Below are positions 47,957 to 60,290 of a stretch of DNA of 64,000 nucleotides, piece after piece. The translations under genes and the position numbers were made by a program. Source of the DNA: Tragulus kanchil (taxonomy: Eukaryota; Chordata; Mammalia; Artiodactyla; Tragulidae); the NCBI GenBank assembly GCA_022376925.1, contig JAIOJX010000006.1, positions 60,039,394 to 60,103,393 of the forward strand. The letters are read 5' to 3'. Under the pieces are notes generated by a model. That model searched no databases. It was not told the origin of the DNA and saw only the letters and a program-made list of their open reading frames with translations. The first letter of the stretch is position 1. Each line of letters starts with the position of its first letter.

Positions 47957-47967
47957 AGAATCCATAG

Positions 47968-48797
47968 ATCATAAAGATCACAAAGATGTTTGTAATGCAT
48001 TTTTATTTGTAGGGGAAATTAAACCCCATTCCATGCAAATAAACTAAATTGAATTATTAAAAAAAGTCCGCTTAGGGGCCTGGTATCATGAGACTCTCTT
48101 GTTAGCTGTGAAATGTCTCTTCAATTTAATCCAAAGTGGTGAAGGAGATCAGCACAATCCTCAAATGAAAGTTAAACACAAATATTCTGACCTTGGAATG
48201 AAACAGTTTTAATGACAGCTTTGCATGTCAATGTTTTACAGACATTTTGATGTTCTCTAGCTTAAGGAGAATTTCATTTGAAAGTTGTGACATTATGTAA
48301 CAGCAGTATTTCTTTTTCTTTTTTTTTTTTTTAATTTTTCTCATAGTTATTTGAAATGGAGATGACTTGGGAGATGAGGGAATTTGGGGTTGCAGTGAAA
48401 TTCCTGTTCTTGTGTTCGTTTGTTTGTTTTTGCTTTTGTTTTTGTTTTGACTCCCAATTGCTTCTAGCTTTTTGGAGCAGTATTTGAAGATGAAAAATAA
48501 AAACAATTTACCTATGGAATGATAACTATGCTCTAAGACTATGCAGATAATGCTTTAACTTCTTCAATATTCTCAGCAAATATGTTCTTCCAGTTTTACC
48601 ATGTTTTCACTATTAATTAGCACATTAATCAACAACACAAAAAAGAGGCAAAGTGTTGGGTGAAGGCACATTCACATGTGTGTGTAATTTTGTGTGTAAA
48701 ACTGGTTAAAATAAACATTGTAAAATAGTGAGGTGGGCAATTATAATAGTCACATTGAGAAAGACTCACAGTGTAAAGGAAGTTGATGTCTTTACAG
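47968..48797 (+). other. CASP4: CASP4-like intron
   Basis: AT-rich intron with a T-run near 48320 and GTTT repeats near 48410-48450. Acceptor GATGTCTTTACAG ends at 48797. Confidence 0.55.
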
Positions 48798-48941
48798 CAA
48801 ATCATGGGGAATTATGAATCAGTGACTCTTCACCAGCCTTGCCAAACAGCCTTTCACAGTCACCTGAAAATTTGGAGGAAGATGCTGTTTACAAGACCCA
48901 TGTGGAAAAGGACTTCATTGCTTTCTGCTCCTCAACCCCAC
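48798..48941 (+). pseudogene. CASP4: CASP4-like exon: interdomain linker and p10 start, with premature stop
   Basis: 144 nt, donor GTATGT at 48942. Starts ANHGEL, then TGA at 48815-48817 where the family has the Trp of GELW. It then continues [20 protein letters not shown] and FIAFCSSTP. The cleavage-site aspartate of EED before [10 protein letters not shown] is present. Confidence 0.9.
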
Positions 48942-50015
48942 GTATGTATCTTTCAATTGCAGACTGAAACTTGTGGGTCTGAGGCTATCTTTGAATTCTT
49001 CTTAAAAAAATCAAGTTGAGCATCAATGGGTTGATACAAATTTCTCTTCACTTTAAGAATTGATTTTTATTGTTTGTTGCAGTTTACAGCCAAAAATATA
49101 GTGACCATTAAAGCAACTTAACACAAGAAAATCCCTTTGTTATCACACTAGTTAAAAACCAATGATTCTGGTTTCTATTAAATCCATTTAACATTTTGAG
49201 TAGAGGTTTTATGGATTTATGGATAACTCATTTAAAAAAAAAAAAAACACAACTCCTAGTCATTTTCTCCATTATTTTAAATCTGGTGCTATTTATAGTG
49301 GCACCATAAGCATGCCCCAGCAAGAAGGTGGATGACCTTTTAAAGGAAAAGGAATATGATAAAATGGGACTTATTACTATTAGGGAAGTATTTAATTCTT
49401 GAACTCTATGTAATCATCTTGAGAAACCTTATATTTGAGTGTTTCAAGTTTGAAAGCTTTAAGCACTTTTACCAATTTATGGAAGTATGGTTAACATATA
49501 AAAAACTCTACTAGTCAATGTACAGAATTTAATGAGTTAGAAAATAAGCACATACCATGAAACTTTTACCACTATCTATACCAAAAACTTATCCCTCCCC
49601 TCCAAAAGTTTCATTAGATCTATTCTTTTTTTTCCCACTATATTGTGAAAGACATCATGGGATGTGATATATAAACAACAATCTGTATGATATGGAGGAA
49701 TTATTTAATCCTTCTGAACTTCTATTTCTTCCTCTGTAAAACAGGATAATTATAATTATTTTTCAAAACCAAGGGAATAAGTATAAGTCACAGTAGAAAG
49801 TCAGTCTCCAAAAAGCAATGTAACAACCTTCAGTTGTGCTTAGTTACTTCTTTAGTTGAACTTCTTTTGGAAAATGAGTTAAAATATAAGTTCTTCCCTT
49901 AAACATGTCAAGATAATCCCCAAGATATATTTTTGTTTTAAAATACAAAATAAAATGCGGCAAAAAATGGTGAAGAAGACCATGGCTCAAGACTTACCAT
50001 TTTTTACTGTCACGG
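48942..50015 (+). other. CASP4: CASP4-like intron
   Basis: About 1.07 kb of AT-rich intron without a recognised repeat. The 3' end reads TTTTACTGTCACGG, i.e. a polypyrimidine tract followed by GG instead of AG. Confidence 0.55.
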
Positions 50016-50125
50016 ATAATGTGTCCTGGAGAGACATCAAAACAGGTTCTCTCTTCATTACACAACTCATCACATGTTTTCAAAAATATGCTTGGTATTG
50101 TCATCTAGAGGAAGTATTTAGGAAG
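50016..50125 (+). pseudogene. CASP4: CASP4-like p10 exon, acceptor lost
   Basis: 110 nt, donor GTAAGC at 50126, as in CASP1. Reads [35 protein letters not shown]. The substrate-binding arginine is present. The dinucleotide before the exon (50014-50015) is GG. Confidence 0.88.
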
Positions 50126-51900
50126 GTAAGCTCCTCTTTTCTTTTCTAGTCATATATTTGCTCAGGAAATCTTAGCTATTATTTTTTTTCAAGTGACAAT
50201 GATAGATTTTGTCATTGGCACAAAAAAGTAGAGTGGCACTTGCTTTCTGTAATCCAGGTTTAATATACAATTTACAAAAAGACTGTATTAATGTACCACA
50301 GCAGAAGATCAAAATAGAACAAAATGTTACAAAATATGAACTTGTATGTTATGAGCTGTAAATTCTTATACTTCAAAGAATGGATTAGTTTTCGCTGATT
50401 CATTTATTAAACAAATAATATTAAATAAACTATACTATGTGCTCTACTTGGTAATGGTTTATATCTTTGTGACACAGGAGTAAATGAGACATATATGACA
50501 TAAGGCTACCTAGAGCTAACATTCTTATGAGAGAGAGGATATTGAATAAATATTCCAACAAAAACAGTTTGATACAGCTTGTGATAGGATTCTTGAAGAG
50601 AAAGTCCTTGGACATGTGAATAACATACAAAAACCAGCAAAGACTTAGTGACCAAACAATAACAAGGATATGTAAAAGAGGATATAGGTGAAAAAAAATT
50701 CTTTGAATAAAGTGGCCTGGAGCGGAAGACTTGATACTCTTTTTCCAACTCAGAATATTCCTTACTTCCTCCCTTCTTCCTAATTATTTACTTGAATGCA
50801 AGCTAATGAAGGCAGGGATTTGTTCAACACTAAATTAATTGGCAGGTAGGAATTAATAGTCATTGAAGAAATAGATGCATGAATGTGTGAATAGATGCTC
50901 CTCCTTTTTATGAAGAAAATTACTGTTATTAAGAACAAGAGGGAAATTAAAAATTTAAAAACAACAACAACAACAAAAAACATGGGAAAGTGTGGTTGTT
51001 TTTACACTAAAACCATAGAGAAAAATAATATTCATGTGGAATAAGAAGGATGTAACTTTCATGAATTATTGAAGATTATAACATAACTCGAGTCAGGATC
51101 TGAATGAATGGGAACATAGGAAGTTAAGTCCTATTGAAAGAATAGGATTTTGACATTACACTTGCAAGAGAATTCCTCAGAAAAGATTAGACATAGTGGA
51201 CCTGAGTAAGTAGGATCTCACTGATCAGTCTAGGGTAGAAGACTTCAGAGGTCATATTGGTTGTGAGAGTATGAATCTTGTTCATCATTCAAGCTTTAAG
51301 GAAAAAATCCCGTGATTTGAATCTTTTTGAATCAAAGAGTTAGCCTTGTTGAAGGTTATAGACAAAGGATCTCTGAGTTCTAGTTCTTATGAACAAACAC
51401 TAAGGGACAATTAATCATCAGATCTGTAGATCAGAAATGCAAAGTAGAGAAAATGCAATTTGAAAATACTTAAATTAGGCACGAGGCTTTCCTGGTGGCT
51501 CAGATAGTGAAGAATCTGCCTGCCAAGCAGAGACACAGATTTGATCCCTTGGTCTGGAAGTTCTTCTGGAGTAGGAAACGACAACCCACACCAGTATTAT
51601 TGCCTGGAAAATTCTGTGGACAGAGAACATTGGGCTGCAAAGAATCAGACACGACTGAAGGACTAACACTTTCTGAGTAGGCATGAGGTGTGTATTTTGA
51701 GATAAAGAGCATATTCGGGCATTGGGTGTCATTGCTACAAGATACAATAGCAGCAACAAGGAGTTAAAATATCCAACGGCATGATTCCATCAATCCTAGG
51801 AATACTCTTGTTTCCAAAAATGATTTTGGCTCATTGTGAATAATATTTTTCTGAGATGCTTATGATATATGTATCATCTAGAACTTCTTTTTGTTTTTAG
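50126..51900 (+). other. CASP4: CASP4-like last coding intron
   Basis: AT-rich intron with a Bov-tA SINE at 51486-51677 and an (AAC)n tract near 50960. Acceptor TTTTTGTTTTTAG ends at 51900. Confidence 0.55.
51486..51677 (+). mobile_element. Bov-tA SINE with target-site duplication
   Basis: Head gctttcctggtggctcagat, body with gaatctgcctgcc and tail gacacgactgaaggactaac. Flanks taggcacgag (51476-51485) and taggcatgag (51678-51687) form the target-site duplication. Confidence 0.88.
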
Positions 51901-51999
51901 GTACAACAATCATTTGAAAAACCAAATGTTAAAGTCCAGATGCCCACTGTTGAAAGACTTTCTATGACAAGATATTTCTACCTTTTTCCTGGCAACTGA
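51901..51999 (+). pseudogene. CASP4: CASP4-like last coding exon
   Basis: 32 codons plus [23 protein letters not shown], then [12 protein letters not shown], the usual caspase-4 C-terminus. Intact in itself. A GTAAGT donor at 52005 follows the stop. Confidence 0.92.
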
Positions 52000-52014
52000 A
52001 AATAGTAAGTATCA

Positions 52015-54248
52015 AGAGCTATTAACAGGCAAAAGAAATAGGAGAGTAATATTAATAGTGAGGTCCAATGACCAATGACAGCTCATTGCTTTAGTGGTCA
52101 ATTAGTATCCCTTGTTGCTGTAGTTTGGTAATAAATGGTTATTTGTTTACTCTATTTATATGCATCTGAACCCCTTTCCATCTCTATAAATATTAATCAG
52201 AAAATCAGTCAGGAAAGTAAGCAAACATGACAAAAAGGAATAAATAGTGGAGGACATAGAGTAACAAGTATTAATGTACACACATACTTATTCTTCCATG
52301 ATTACTTATATTTATCTCTCTTTCACACACAGAGTCATACACATAGATGTTTTATTAGCTACCAGATATTGACATACAATCTGATATTGCTTCAGACTAA
52401 ATAGCTACAAAAGTCACCAGTAGAAGTTAGAAGAAATGACAAAACCATATGGAAATAAATAAGAAAAAGTATCACAGTAAAGACTGTATTGAAGACTTCC
52501 ATGGATTACTATATTGACCTTCTGTTCTTTCTCTCTTCTCCAGAAAATCACAAGAAATTCATCAATTTATTAGCTGCAAGAAGCACCTTTATCAGTAGAG
52601 CACCCATGTTTAACATTTTGTCCTTCAGTGAAAATGGAAACAAATGAAGTATTCTTTGGAGTCCTCTAATAAAAAATAGAATTTCAGTTAAAATGGTGGA
52701 TGGATGTAAATAAAATGAAAGAAGCAAACCAGATTTTCTTGTTATATTGCACTTTATTTAGTGAAGAGGACTGATCATGACTTTCCCTCAGCAACAGGGT
52801 GAAAGGAAATGGTGTCCACTTAGAGACATGGAATATAAACTGGGTCAGTTTTTCTTCTGTATGCTTATCAGAACATGTGTCTAGAATGATTCAGAAAATC
52901 TTATCTAATTTGTTATTTAACCAACATAGTACCTTGAGTTCATTTTTTTCTTCAGTAAGTTATAATACTTACACATCTTTCTTGCTGGCTATTTCTTTCC
53001 AGATTTTCAAGCTTCAGGAAAATTTTAATATTTAGCAAACGCTTGGTTTTTGTCTAAAATAAATTGGAATTTTGACTTAAGATTGTGTAACAGGGAATGC
53101 TCATATATATATATATAGGCAAATATTATTAGAGCTATTAACAGGCAAAAGAAATAGGAGAGTAATATTAATAGTGAGGTCCAATGACCAATGACAGCTC
53201 ATTGCTTTAGTGGTCAATTAGTATCCCTTGTTGCTGTAGTTTGGTAATAAATGGTTATTTGTTTACTCTATTTATATGCATCTGAACCCCTTTCCATCTC
53301 TATAAATATTAATCAGAAAATCAGTCAGGAAAGTAAGCAAACATGACAAAAAGGAATAAATAGTGGAGGACATAGAGTAACAAGTATTAATGTACACACA
53401 TACTTATTCTTCCATGATTACTTATATTTATCTCTCTTTCACACACAGAGTCATACACATAGATGTTTTATTAGCTACCAGATATTGACATACAATCTGA
53501 TATTGCTTCAGACTAAATAGCTACAAAAGTCACCAGTAGAAGTTAGAAGAAATGACAAAACCATATGGAAATAAATAAGAAAAAGTATCACAGTAAAGAC
53601 TGTATTGAAGACTTCCATGGATTACTATATTGACCTTCTGTTCTTTCTCTCTTCTCCAGAAAATCACAAGAAATTCATCAATTTATTAGCTGCAAGAAGC
53701 ACCTTTATCAGTAGAGCACCCATGTTTAACATTTTGTCCTTCAGTGAAAATGGAAACAAATGAAGTATTCTTTGGAGTCCTCTAATAAAAAATAGAATTT
53801 CAGTTAAAATGGTGGATGGATGTAAATAAAATGAAAGAAGCAAACCAGATTTTCTTGTTATATTGCACTTTATTTAGTGAAGAGGACTGATCATGACTTT
53901 CCCTCAGCAACAGGGTGAAAGGAAATGGTGTCCACTTAGAGACATGGAATATAAACTGGGTCAGTTTTTCTTCTGTATGCTTATCAGAACATGTGTCTAG
54001 AATGATTCAGAAAATCTTATCTAATTTGTTATTTAACCAACATAGTACCTTGAGTTCATTTTTTTCTTCAGTAAGTTATAATACTTACACATCTTTCTTG
54101 CTGGCTATTTCTTTCCAGATTTTCAAGCTTCAGGAAAATTTTAATATTTAGCAAACGCTTGGTTTTTGTCTAAAATAAATTGGAATTTTGACTTAAGATT
54201 GTGTAACAGGGAATGCTCATATATATATATATAGGCAAATATTATTAG
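52015..54248 (+). repeat. Kilobase direct duplication, pair 17
   Basis: Copy 1 is about 52015-53130 and copy 2 about 53131-54248, offset 1116 bp, essentially identical, including a TA microsatellite at the end of each copy. It doubles the CASP4-like 3' UTR exon. Confidence 0.93.
52544..52720 (+). pseudogene. CASP4: CASP4-like 3' UTR exon with poly(A) signals (copy 2 at about 53660-53836)
   Basis: Acceptor CTTCTCTCCAG-like tract ends at 52543. AATAAA at 52668-52673 and 52709-52714. The arrangement mirrors the CASP1 3' end. Inferred, without transcript support. Confidence 0.55.
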
Positions 54249-55019
54249 ATAAAAAATAGGAAAGAGTGTGAGAAATGTCATCAATGGAAAAGAGAATGTT
54301 AAAATATCTGGAAAAGTGAATGTCAGTAGAATTTGGCAACATGGTCATCTAAGCTAATACATAAAAGAGATATACTAGATCTATTGCATATATACAGAAT
54401 GCTGAATAAATATTCTAATACATGCTGACCTGCATTAATAATAATAAAAAAAGATTCTCTATATGTCAAATACAACCATAGTAAGTAATATTTGTTATTG
54501 TATGTCATGATTAGTTGAAAGATGTTGATTATTGTAAGCAATATTGTATATGTAAGTAAGTGCTTTAATCCTCACAACAGCCTTTTGAAGAAGTGACCAT
54601 CAATATTCCCATGTTACAGATAATAAAATAACACCAAGAAAATAGAGCTTAAGTGATATGCTTAAAGATACAGAGCTAACAGGTGACCATACCAGAATTT
54701 GAGTGCAGTCAGATTTGTTCTGGAATCTGAATTGTTAACCACTGTACCACATTACCTTTCAAAAGCAAGGAAAGACTGAAATTGTACAGTGTTTCAATTA
54801 TAATGGTTAACTGAAATGTGAAATATTAGGTTAACTAACACTACAGCGACTTGTGATGTTTACATTTTTGGATTTCTCTTGTCCATGTGGAAACAAAGAT
54901 CCAAAAATATACAAAAATACCTTACAATTATGCAAAAATATACAGAGCCAGACTTTATTCTCTGACTACATCAGAATAATATTAAAATCTCAATAACATA
55001 AAGACTGAAACATATCTTT
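54249..55019. other. Intergenic, no gene seen
   Basis: AT-rich DNA. Bases 54555-54770 may be an old MIR-like repeat (cctcacaacagccttttgaa, cagataataaaat), with low certainty. Confidence 0.4.
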
Positions 55020-55350
55020 ACAAAGTTGGAAATAAAAATGCAGTGATATAATATATACATATACAAGTGTAAATTATAAAGAATAAATTATATATAAGCA
55101 TGCATATAAAGTGTATATATATACCTATACAAGCACACATTATATATGTGCATATATATAGGTATATGTGTATACCTGTATGTGTAGTATACACATATAT
55201 TTGTATAATGTGTGTAGTATATGTGTAGGCATACAAGTACACATGTACATAATTATATGTGTATATGTGCATATGTATAAGTAATGCATACATAAGCATG
55301 TATTATAAAAGATAAATTATATATGCAAGCATACATACACATAAATATAA
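55020..55350 (+). repeat. AT/GT-rich microsatellite region
   Basis: Imperfect (TA)n, (TATG)n and (CA)n alternation over about 300 bp. The long minus-strand open frame here is a low-complexity product. Confidence 0.75.
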
Positions 55351-55537
55351 GAAAGAAAAATATATGAACTTAGCATTCAACTTGAGGAGTCCTAAAAGTA
55401 CTGAATCATATAAAGTAGATAAAAATAGATAATGAAGATTAAAAAAAATGAAAGGGTAGCAAAACAAAGAAAATAAAATTAAGTAGATTAAAAAAAAAAA
55501 GAATCAAAGAAAAACTTTTTCCTTTAAAAGTGAAGTG

Positions 55538-55740
55538 AAAGTGAAAGTGTTCATCACTCAGTGCTGTCTGATTCTCTGAGACCCCATGGACAGTAGCTTG
55601 CCAAACTCTGCTGTCCATGGGATTTTCCAGGCAAGAATATTACAGTGTATTACCATTTCCTTTTCCAGAGATTTTCTAATCCAGGAGATGAATCTGGGTG
55701 TCTTGCGTTACAGGAGGATTCTTTATCATTTGAGTCATTA
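55538..55740 (-). mobile_element. Bov-A/Bov-tA SINE, antisense
   Basis: Contains gtgaaagtgttcatcactca, gaccccatggacagtagc and gggattttccaggcaagaat, the reverse complement of the Bov-A2 body. Confidence 0.8.
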
Positions 55741-56364
55741 AGAAAAGCATTTTTCTTTAAGAAGAACTGGTGAAATAGCAGACATTCACTAACATTGAGC
55801 ATGGAAAAATAGAGTTAGCACAAAGACAATATTAGACATAAAAAAGTATAGTAAATAGAGACGAACATAAATAGAGAAAAACCAGAAGAGAATATGGTAT
55901 GTAACAGAGATGGAATTCTATAAAAAAATTAGGTAAGTAAGATTAGCACATAAAGCAATGAAAAGCCGAATAGATCAATAATCATTAAATTCAGTAAATT
56001 TTCTTTGTCATATCTATTGCAAAAAAAAAAAAAAAAACAAGAGATTATAGAGAAGTGTCTTACAAAACTATTATGAATTGATGAGCTCAATTTTATATGC
56101 GTATCCTCATAATTAAAAAAAAGAAATAAACTTCTAAAACTTTATTATAAGGCTAGCACAAAACTAGAGAAGGAAAGGCAAAGTTAGAAAACCACAGGAT
56201 GATTTTCCAGGAATATTGATGTAAATATTCTAAATAATACATTAGAAAAACAATTTCAGTCATATATAAATATTACTAATATTTTTTAGCCAGCTAATAA
56301 TTACTCTGGTTGTAGCTTGATAAACAATATTTATGGTAGCATTCATCAAAATAAGAGGTTAAAT
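55741..56364. other. Intergenic, no gene seen
   Basis: AT-rich DNA with a poly(A) run at about 56020. Nothing recognised. Confidence 0.5.
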
Positions 56365-56380
56365 AATTCTATTAGATTTT

Positions 56381-56648
56381 TTTTTTTTTTTCCTGGCCAC
56401 TTCTGTCTTTCATTCATTTATTTTCATCCATCTTTATTCTTTGGGCTGTGTGGGCCTCCTACAGCAGTGGCCTCTCTCACTGCAGAGCACTGGCTCTGGG
56501 CGCATGCTCTCCAGAGCTCTGGCTAGGTAGTTGGACACATCGGTCTAGCCTCTCCACGCACATGGTATCTTCCCAGGCCAGGGATCAAACCGGTACCCCT
56601 TGCACTGCAAGGTGGTGTCCTTATCCACTGGACTACCAGAGAAGCCTG
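56381..56648 (-). mobile_element. CHR-type SINE, antisense, with 16-bp target-site duplication
   Basis: Poly(T) at the left, ccatctttattctttgggct, and ends ctggactaccagagaagcct. aattctattagatttt occurs at 56365-56380 and again at 56649-56664. Confidence 0.88.
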
Positions 56649-56889
56649 AATTCTATTAGATTTTGCACTAAAATGGAAACTAAAAGTATCTGAAGCCAAA
56701 GACAAAGTTATCACTATGTCTAGAAAATACGATTTTATTCTCAGAAAATTTCTTAGAATCAATGACATAATATTTTCATTTCCAAGAACTGAGACTAATA
56801 TACAAATTTAAATAGATTATTGTATTAAAACAATTAGGATGTATTTATTTTAATTAATTAATAAAATTTTAAAATTACTTTAAAATATT

Positions 56890-59800
56890 GTGATGGTTTT
56901 TGCCATTCATCAATATGAGTAAGTCATAGGTATACACATGATCCCCTCTCACTGAACCTCTCTCTCACATCCTTCCCCATCATATCCCTTTATGCTGTGC
57001 CAGAGCACCACCTTTGGGGACCTTGCTTCATGCATCAAAACTGCATTGTTCATGTATTTCATATATGGCAATGATAAGTTGCAATGCTATTGTCTCAAAT
57101 CATCCCACCTTCACTTTCTCCGAGTCCAAAAGTCTGTTCTTTACATCTGTCTCCGTTGCTGTCCTTCATGTAGAATAGTCTGTGCCATCTTTATAAATTC
57201 CATATTTATGAAATAATATACAGTATTTGTCTTTCTCTTTCTGAGTTACTTCACTCTGTATAATAGGCTCCAGGTTCAACCACCTCATTAGAACTGACTC
57301 AATTGCGTTCTTCTCAGTAGCTGAGTAATATTTCATTGTGCATATGTTCCACAATTTCCTTATCGATTCATCTGCCACTAGACATCTAGGTTGCTTCCAT
57401 GTCCTAGCTATTGTAGAATGATCACTGCGGTACATGTGTCTCTTTCAGTTGTGGTTTCCTCAGTGTATATGCTCAGCAGTGGTATCACTGTGTTGCACAG
57501 CGTTCTATTTCCAGGTTTTTATATTTTATTTTTATTTTTTGTCTATTTGTTTGTCTTATGGAATTCCACAGTGTTTTCCGTAGTGGCTATACCAACTTAC
57601 ATTCTTGAAAACAGTGTAAGAGGGCTTGCTTTTCTCCATACTCTCTCCAGAACTGATAATGTGTCATTATGATGGTCATAATGACTGGAGTGAGATACCT
57701 CTTTGTGGTAATTATTTTCATTTCTCTAATAATGAGTGATGTTGATTATCTTTTCACTTGTTTATTAGCCATCTGTATGCCATCTTTAAAGAAATGACTC
57801 ATTAGTTCTGTTGTCCACTTTCTGATTGGGGTGTTCATTTTCATGGTATTGAGCTTCATGGACTACTTGTGTATTTTAGAGATAAATTATTTGTCAGTTT
57901 TTTCACTTGTTATTAATTTCTCCCATTCTAAGCATTTTTTTTTCTTTCTCCTTGCTTATATTTCCCTTTGTTATGTGAAAGCTTTTTAGTTCAATTAGGC
58001 CCCATTTGTTTGTTATTGTTTTTATTTCCATTACTCTTGGAGATGGATAATAGAGGATCTTGCTGTGATTTATGTAAGTGTTTTCTGCCATTTTTTCTCC
58101 AGTAGTTTTATAGTTTCTAGTCTTAAACTTAGATACTTAATCAATTTTGAGTTTATTTTTGTATTTGGTGTTAGAAAATGTTCTACTTACATTTATTTAC
58201 ATCTAGTTGACCAGTTTTACCAGCACCACTTTTGAAGGCACTGTCTTTTTTTTTTTTTTTCCATTGCGTGTTTTTGTCTCCTTTGTCAAATATAAGGTGT
58301 CCATAGGTACATCGATTTAACTCTGGACTTTCAGTTTTGTTCCATTGATCTATATTTCTGTCTTTGTACCAGTAGCATACTGTCTTCATGACTGTAGCTT
58401 TACAGTATAGTCTGAAGTTAGGAAGGTTGATTCAATTTTTCCACTTTCATTTCTAATGGGTTGATTTGAGTCTTCCCCCCTTCTTTATGATGTGTCTGAC
58501 CAATAGCTTGTCTATTTTGTTTATTCTCTCAAAGAATCAGTTTTTTATTGATCTTTTTAAGAGTCTCATTCTTTTTTTTTTTTTTAACTTTCTTTTTCAT
58601 TTATTTCTGCTCTGATTTTTATTCTTTCCTTCTACTGACTTTGGAATGTCTTTCTTCTTTCTGTAGTTGTTTTAGGTGTAAAGTTAGTTTGTTTATTTGA
58701 TGTTTCTCTTGTTTCTTGATGCAGACTTGTATTACTATGAACTTCCCTCTTAATTATGTTTTTACTGAATTCCCTAGGTTTGGGGTTGTTGTGTTCTCAT
58801 TATCATTTGTTTCTATTCATATTTTGATTTCCTTTTTGATTGCTTCAGTAAGTTGTTGGTATTCAGAAACAGACTGTTTATCCTCTATGTGTTTGTGTTT
58901 TCTAATCTTCCATTATTCTGGTCAGAAAAGATGCTTCAAATGATTTCAATTTTTAAAAATTTACCAAGGCTTGATTCATGGCCCATAATATGACCTACCC
59001 TGGAGAATGTTCCATTGTGCACTTGAGAGAAAAGTTGAATCCATTATTTTTCAGTGAACCACCCTGTAGATATTAATTAGGTCTAACAGGTCCAATGTAT
59101 CATTTAAAGCTTGTGTTTCCTTGTTAATTTTCTCTCTGAAAGATCTGTATGTTGGTGTGAGTGGAGTATTAAATTCCTCAAGTATTATTGTGCTATTGTC
59201 AATTTCCCCTTTAATAGATGGTAGCATTTGCCTTTGTACTGAGGTACTCCTATGTTGGATTCATACATATTCATAATTGCTATATTTTCTTCTCAGATTG
59301 ATTCCCTTGATCATTATGCTAGTGTGCTTCTTTTTCTCATAGTGATCTTTAGTTTAAAGTCAATTTTATCTGATATGAGTATTGCTACCCTCACTTTCCG
59401 GGTCTCATTTGCGTGAAATATCTTGGTCCAGCCCTTCACTTTCAGTCTGTATGTTTTCCCAAGGTTTGGGGTGGGTCTCTTGTTCACAGCATATGTAAGG
59501 ATTTCTGTATCCATTTAGGCATTATTTGCCTTTTGGTTGGAACATTTAACTCATTTAGGCTTAAGGTAAGCATTGATAATCATGATTCACATTACCACTT
59601 ACTGTATTGTTTTGTGCTCATTTTTATAAATCTTTTCTGTATTTCCTGTCTAGAGAAGATCCTTCAGCATTTGTTGAAGAGTTGGATTGGTAATTCTGAA
59701 TTATCTTAACTTTTGCTTGTCTGTAAAGCTTTTGGTTTTTCCTTTGAATCTGAATGATATACTTGCTGGTAGAGTAATATTGTTGTAGGTATCTTTTTTC

Positions 59801-60290
59801 CTTTCATCACTTTAAGTATATCCTCCCATTCCCCTTGGACCTGCAGAGTTTCTATGAAAGGTCAGTGGTTATACTTATGGGGTTTCTGTCTATGTTATTG
59901 TTGCTTTTCTCTTACTGCTTCTAATATTTGCTCTGTGTGTTTAATTTTTTGTTAGTTTGATTAATATATATTTGGCATGTTTTACCTTAGATTTATCCTG
60001 TATGGAAATCTCTGGGCTTCTTGGACTTGGGTGGCAGTTACTTCCCCATATTAGGACAGTTCTCAACTTTTATTTCTTCAACTATTTTCTCATGCCCTTT
60101 TCTTTTGTCTTCTTCTTCTGGATGCATATGACTCGAACATTGGGGAGCTTAATATTATCTGAGGATTTCCTTATTTATTTTTTCTCTTTTCTTCTCTGTT
60201 TCATTTATTTCTACCATTCCATCTCCCAGCTCACTTATCCTTTCTTCTGCCATAGGTTGAAGTGTGATAGTTCCTCTTAATTGTAGGTAA
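56890..60290 (-). mobile_element. Older L1 retrotransposon, antisense, degraded
   Basis: Minus-strand ORF2 remnants with the same block order as the young L1: KYYSATEKNAIESVLMRW-type C-terminus at 57166-57435, [15 protein letters not shown] at 58183-58389 and an endonuclease remnant GWTKIFHANE at 59314-59514. Many stops and deletions; no working frame. Confidence 0.8.

Larger units (their letters stand above)
35069..52720 (+). pseudogene. CASP4: Caspase-4-like inflammatory caspase, disrupted (CASP4/CASP13 type)
   Basis: Relative of the caspases that bind cytosolic lipopolysaccharide through the CARD and cleave gasdermin D. Exons: CARD 35069-35323, linker 43874-43983, p20 start 44787-44960 (second copy 45892-46064), catalytic 47360-47591, linker/p10 48798-48941, p10 50016-50125, last coding 51901-51999 (TGA), and a probable 3' UTR exon 52544-52720. 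The sizes and phases match CASP1 here. Lesions: TGA at 35245-35247 in the CARD; acceptor AC instead of AG at 43872-43873; a missing codon in KVI-VQAC; TGA at 48815-48817 where family members have Trp; acceptor GG instead of AG at 50014-50015. The residues [19 protein letters not shown] and VSWRD all remain. It could be a decayed duplicate beside a working CASP4 elsewhere, or loss of the gene itself. The first exon with the start codon was not found. Confidence 0.88.

Noticed and set aside
3139..54248. The kilobase pairs as true tandem segmental duplications
   Set aside because: Near-constant unit size, indifference to feature borders, chaining, and mainly homopolymer differences make an assembly cause far more likely; not proven without reads.
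55018..55299. 93-codon minus-strand open frame rich in Tyr, Ile and His
   Set aside because: Product of a TA/CA microsatellite.
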